Origin: Actinomycetota bacterium | Lineage (GTDB): Bacteria; Actinomycetota; Humimicrobiia; Humimicrobiales; Humimicrobiaceae | NCBI GenBank assembly: GCA_015711775.1 | Contig: JACVJB010000034.1 | Span: forward strand, 1-7,171 | Length of the DNA: 7,171 nt | Direction: 5' to 3' | Shown here: positions 5,638 to 7,171 of the stretch, one piece after another | How the letters are laid out: each line of letters begins with the position of its first letter | Position numbering within the stretch: the first letter of the stretch is position 1 | Program-made: the position numbers and the translations under genes | The notes under the pieces: model-generated | What the model was told of the DNA's origin: nothing | The model's input: only the letters and a program-made list of their open reading frames with translations | The model's database searches: none

Positions 5638-5687
5638 TTTTCCTCCATGGTTTTTTATGAATCCGTTGTAGAATATTTTTTAATAAA

Positions 5688-6347
5688 TCACTCAATAAAG
5701 CCAAGTTTTCTTAATTGCCTGTTTTCACCAATTAGAGTAACAACATCATCAGGCTGGAACCTGTAATTGATATCGGGCGGGCTTTTAATTTCATTTCTAT
5801 TGTTTTTTACTGCAATTATTGTAATTCCAAACTTATGCCTTAAATTCAGCTCTATCAGATTCTGTCCTACCATAAGCTTTGGAGTTATTATTTCAATGAT
5901 ACTTATTTCCGGACCTATTTCAAGGAAGTCGAGCACATTTGTGCTAATAAGGTTTTTTGCAACTCTTTCACCCATATCTTTTTCAGGGTAAACAATAACA
6001 TCAGCGCCTACTTTTGAAAGAACGCGCCCCTGTGTTTGGGTGCCTGCCTTTGCTATGATTTTTTTTGAACCCTTTTCTTTTAAAATAAGAGTTACAAGAA
6101 TTGAATTCTGTATATATTTTTCACCAATTGCAACTATTGTTGCATCAAAGTCCCGTATGCTCAGGGATTCAAGTATTTCAGCGTCTGTCGCATTGCATTT
6201 TATGGCGTCATTTATTTCAGCCGCAACCCGCTGAATCCTGTCCTCAGACTGGTCAACTCCGATTACGCTGTGTCCTGCTTTTGACAGTGTCCTTGCAATG
6301 CTTGCGCCGAACCTGCCGAGCCCGATTATTAAAAATTGTTTTTTCAT
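5688..6347 (-). CDS. trkA: Trk/Ktr K+ uptake regulatory subunit (RCK domains)
   Basis: This 219-residue protein is the usual length of single-unit KtrA-type proteins (the E. coli TrkA is a double-length duplication). The N-terminal RCK_N Rossmann fold has G-L-G-R-F-G (9-14) and V-I-G-V-D-Q with D32 closing strand 2, the nucleotide (NAD(H)/ATP) binding site. The second part (about 135-219), with L-M-V-G-Q-N-L-I-E-L-N-L-R and F-Q-P-D-D-V-V-T-L-I-G, is an RCK_C ligand-sensing domain. Octameric rings of such proteins sit under the membrane pore and gate K+ entry. The partner pore gene ends only 20 nt upstream, so the two are surely co-transcribed. The ribosome site is weak (C-A-G-G about 10 nt before the ATG), which suggests coupling to translation of trkH. 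The symbol ktrA would fit equally well. Confidence 0.92.
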   Translation of the reverse strand: MKKQFLIIGLGRFGASIARTLSKAGHSVIGVDQSEDRIQRVAAEINDAIKCNATDAEILESLSIRDFDATIVAIGEKYIQNSILVTLILKEKGSKKIIAKAGTQTQGRVLSKVGADVIVYPEKDMGERVAKNLISTNVLDFLEIGPEISIIEIITPKLMVGQNLIELNLRHKFGITIIAVKNNRNEIKSPPDINYRFQPDDVVTLIGENRQLRKLGFIE

Positions 6348-6367
6348 TCTTTTATGCCTGCCATTTC

Positions 6368-7171
6368 TTAGCCTATGGTAATTGTTTCTTCAGTATGGAA
6401 AGCTCTGTCCAAGCTGCTTCTTAAAGCAATTGCAAGGGCTAATGTACTGATGCCAATTCTACCAACATACATACAAAGTATCAATACAGCCTTGCTTGCT
6501 GTTGTAAGCTCCGCAGTGATGCCTGTGCTTAGCCCAACGGTTCCAAATGCAGACGCAACTTCAAAAAGTGCTTCAGTAAGTGTGCACTTCTCAAAAACAA
6601 GAAGTAAAATTGTACAAAACAGTACAACGACTATTGCTGTGAAAACAATTGTAAGGGCTCTTGAAAAAAGCCCCTCAGGAAGCCTTTTTTTAAACATTAC
6701 CACCTGCGATCTTCCTCTGAGCGATCCCATCGCACCCATAGTGACAGCAGCAAATGTGGTTGTCTTGATACCACCCCCGGTACCTCCAGGCGATGCCCCT
6801 ATAAACATCAGAAATGCCATAAAAAATAATGTTGCCTGTGAGAGCCTGCCAGCCGGTATAGTATTAAACCCCGCAGTTCTTGCTGTAACTGACTGGAAAA
6901 AGCTTGCAAGTATCTTAGCGCCCATGGATTTATTGCCTAAAGTTTCAGGATTATTAAACTCAAAAACAAAGAAAAACAGCGCTCCTGTTAAAATAAGCAA
7001 TACAGTTACAATAAAAACTATTCTGGCATGAAGTGACAGTTTTCTTATCCGCCTGAAATTAATAATCTCAGCCATAACAGGAAATCCAAGACCGCCTAGT
7101 ACAATTAAAACCATGATGTTGATATTAATGATTGCATCTGAAACAAATGCTTCAAGATTGTTTGAGTAAAG
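6368..7171 (-). CDS. trkH: Trk/Ktr K+ transporter pore subunit, C-terminal 267 residues
   Basis: The frame is open to the right edge, so the N-terminal part (roughly the first 170-200 residues of a typical 440-480) lies outside; an apparent ATG at 7114 is internal. The protein is strongly hydrophobic with several membrane spans. It carries three of the four pore loops: T-A-R-T-A-G-F-N-T (96-104 of the visible part), A-S-P-G-G-T-G-G-G-I-K-T-T-T (126-139) and S-A-F-G-T-V-G-L-S-T-G-I-T (207-219), with the filter glycines in place. It ends with M-Y-V-G-R-I-G (234-240), as in KtrB/TrkH proteins. Together with the RCK protein encoded next, it imports K+, driven by membrane potential and, in Ktr relatives, Na+. 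The third loop carries G-G-T-G-G-G where S-T-A-G-G is common, a mild variation. It heads the visible trkH-trkA-metF operon; its promoter is outside the window. Confidence 0.92.
   Translation of the reverse strand, partial: LYSNNLEAFVSDAIININIMVLIVLGGLGFPVMAEIINFRRIRKLSLHARIVFIVTVLLILTGALFFFVFEFNNPETLGNKSMGAKILASFFQSVTARTAGFNTIPAGRLSQATLFFMAFLMFIGASPGGTGGGIKTTTFAAVTMGAMGSLRGRSQVVMFKKRLPEGLFSRALTIVFTAIVVVLFCTILLLVFEKCTLTEALFEVASAFGTVGLSTGITAELTTASKAVLILCMYVGRIGISTLALAIALRSSLDRAFHTEETITIG

Noticed and set aside
6375..7031. 218-codon plus-strand open frame across trkH
   Set aside because: It is antisense to a clear membrane-transport gene with pore signatures, has no recognisable domain, and reads as the complement of hydrophobic codons.

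Overview
This is an AT-rich bacterial chromosomal window. It has no RNA genes, no CRISPR array and no recognisable transposase. The gene set is an NYN-domain tail, two tandem TadG-like surface/pilus-type proteins, a YgjP-type metallopeptidase, a small ABM-fold protein, a bacterial RRM protein, a short-form methylenetetrahydrofolate reductase and a Trk/Ktr K+ transporter. It suggests a free-living, probably anaerobic, low-GC bacterium. The short MetF with a C-E-I-G-P-P N-terminus resembles the enzymes common in organisms using the Wood-Ljungdahl pathway. I cannot name the phylum with confidence; an uncultivated low-GC Actinobacteriota or Firmicutes-like lineage is a guess.

Layout, left to right. 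Positions 1-222 (+) are the 3' end of an NYN-domain (PIN-like nuclease fold) gene. Positions 223-578 are a very AT-rich spacer holding an imperfect direct repeat, a good sigma-70-type promoter and a nested inverted repeat overlapping that promoter. Two paralogous Tad-domain proteins follow (579-1541 and 1777-2748, both +). A 286-bp spacer leads to a YgjP-like zinc metallopeptidase (3035-3748 +) and an ABM/YgiN-type small protein (3796-4101 +). The strand then switches: an RRM RNA-binding protein (4144-4500 -) converges on the ABM gene. Further right, on the minus strand, comes an apparent operon trkH/ktrB (6368-7171, N-terminus beyond the window) - trkA/ktrA (5688-6347) - metF (4729-5637).

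How the genes relate: the two Tad-like genes are a local duplication, and the Trk/Ktr pair makes one K+ uptake system (membrane pore plus cytosolic nucleotide-binding gating subunit). metF follows trkA by 50 nt without a visible terminator and is probably co-transcribed, with no evident functional link. The RRM and ABM genes are ordinary stand-alone housekeeping or stress genes.

The most unusual signal is a 95-bp block that is perfectly identical between the two tad-like genes (1008-1102 and 2227-2321). It is bounded on both sides by sequence where almost every codon differs, often synonymously. This is the signature of a recent gene-conversion tract, or of selection acting on the nucleic acid itself. 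I did not find convincing evidence of a wholly new multi-gene system. The best candidate for undescribed biology is the tandem Tad-like surface-protein pair, seen here without any Tad secretion machinery, together with its repeat-rich upstream region.
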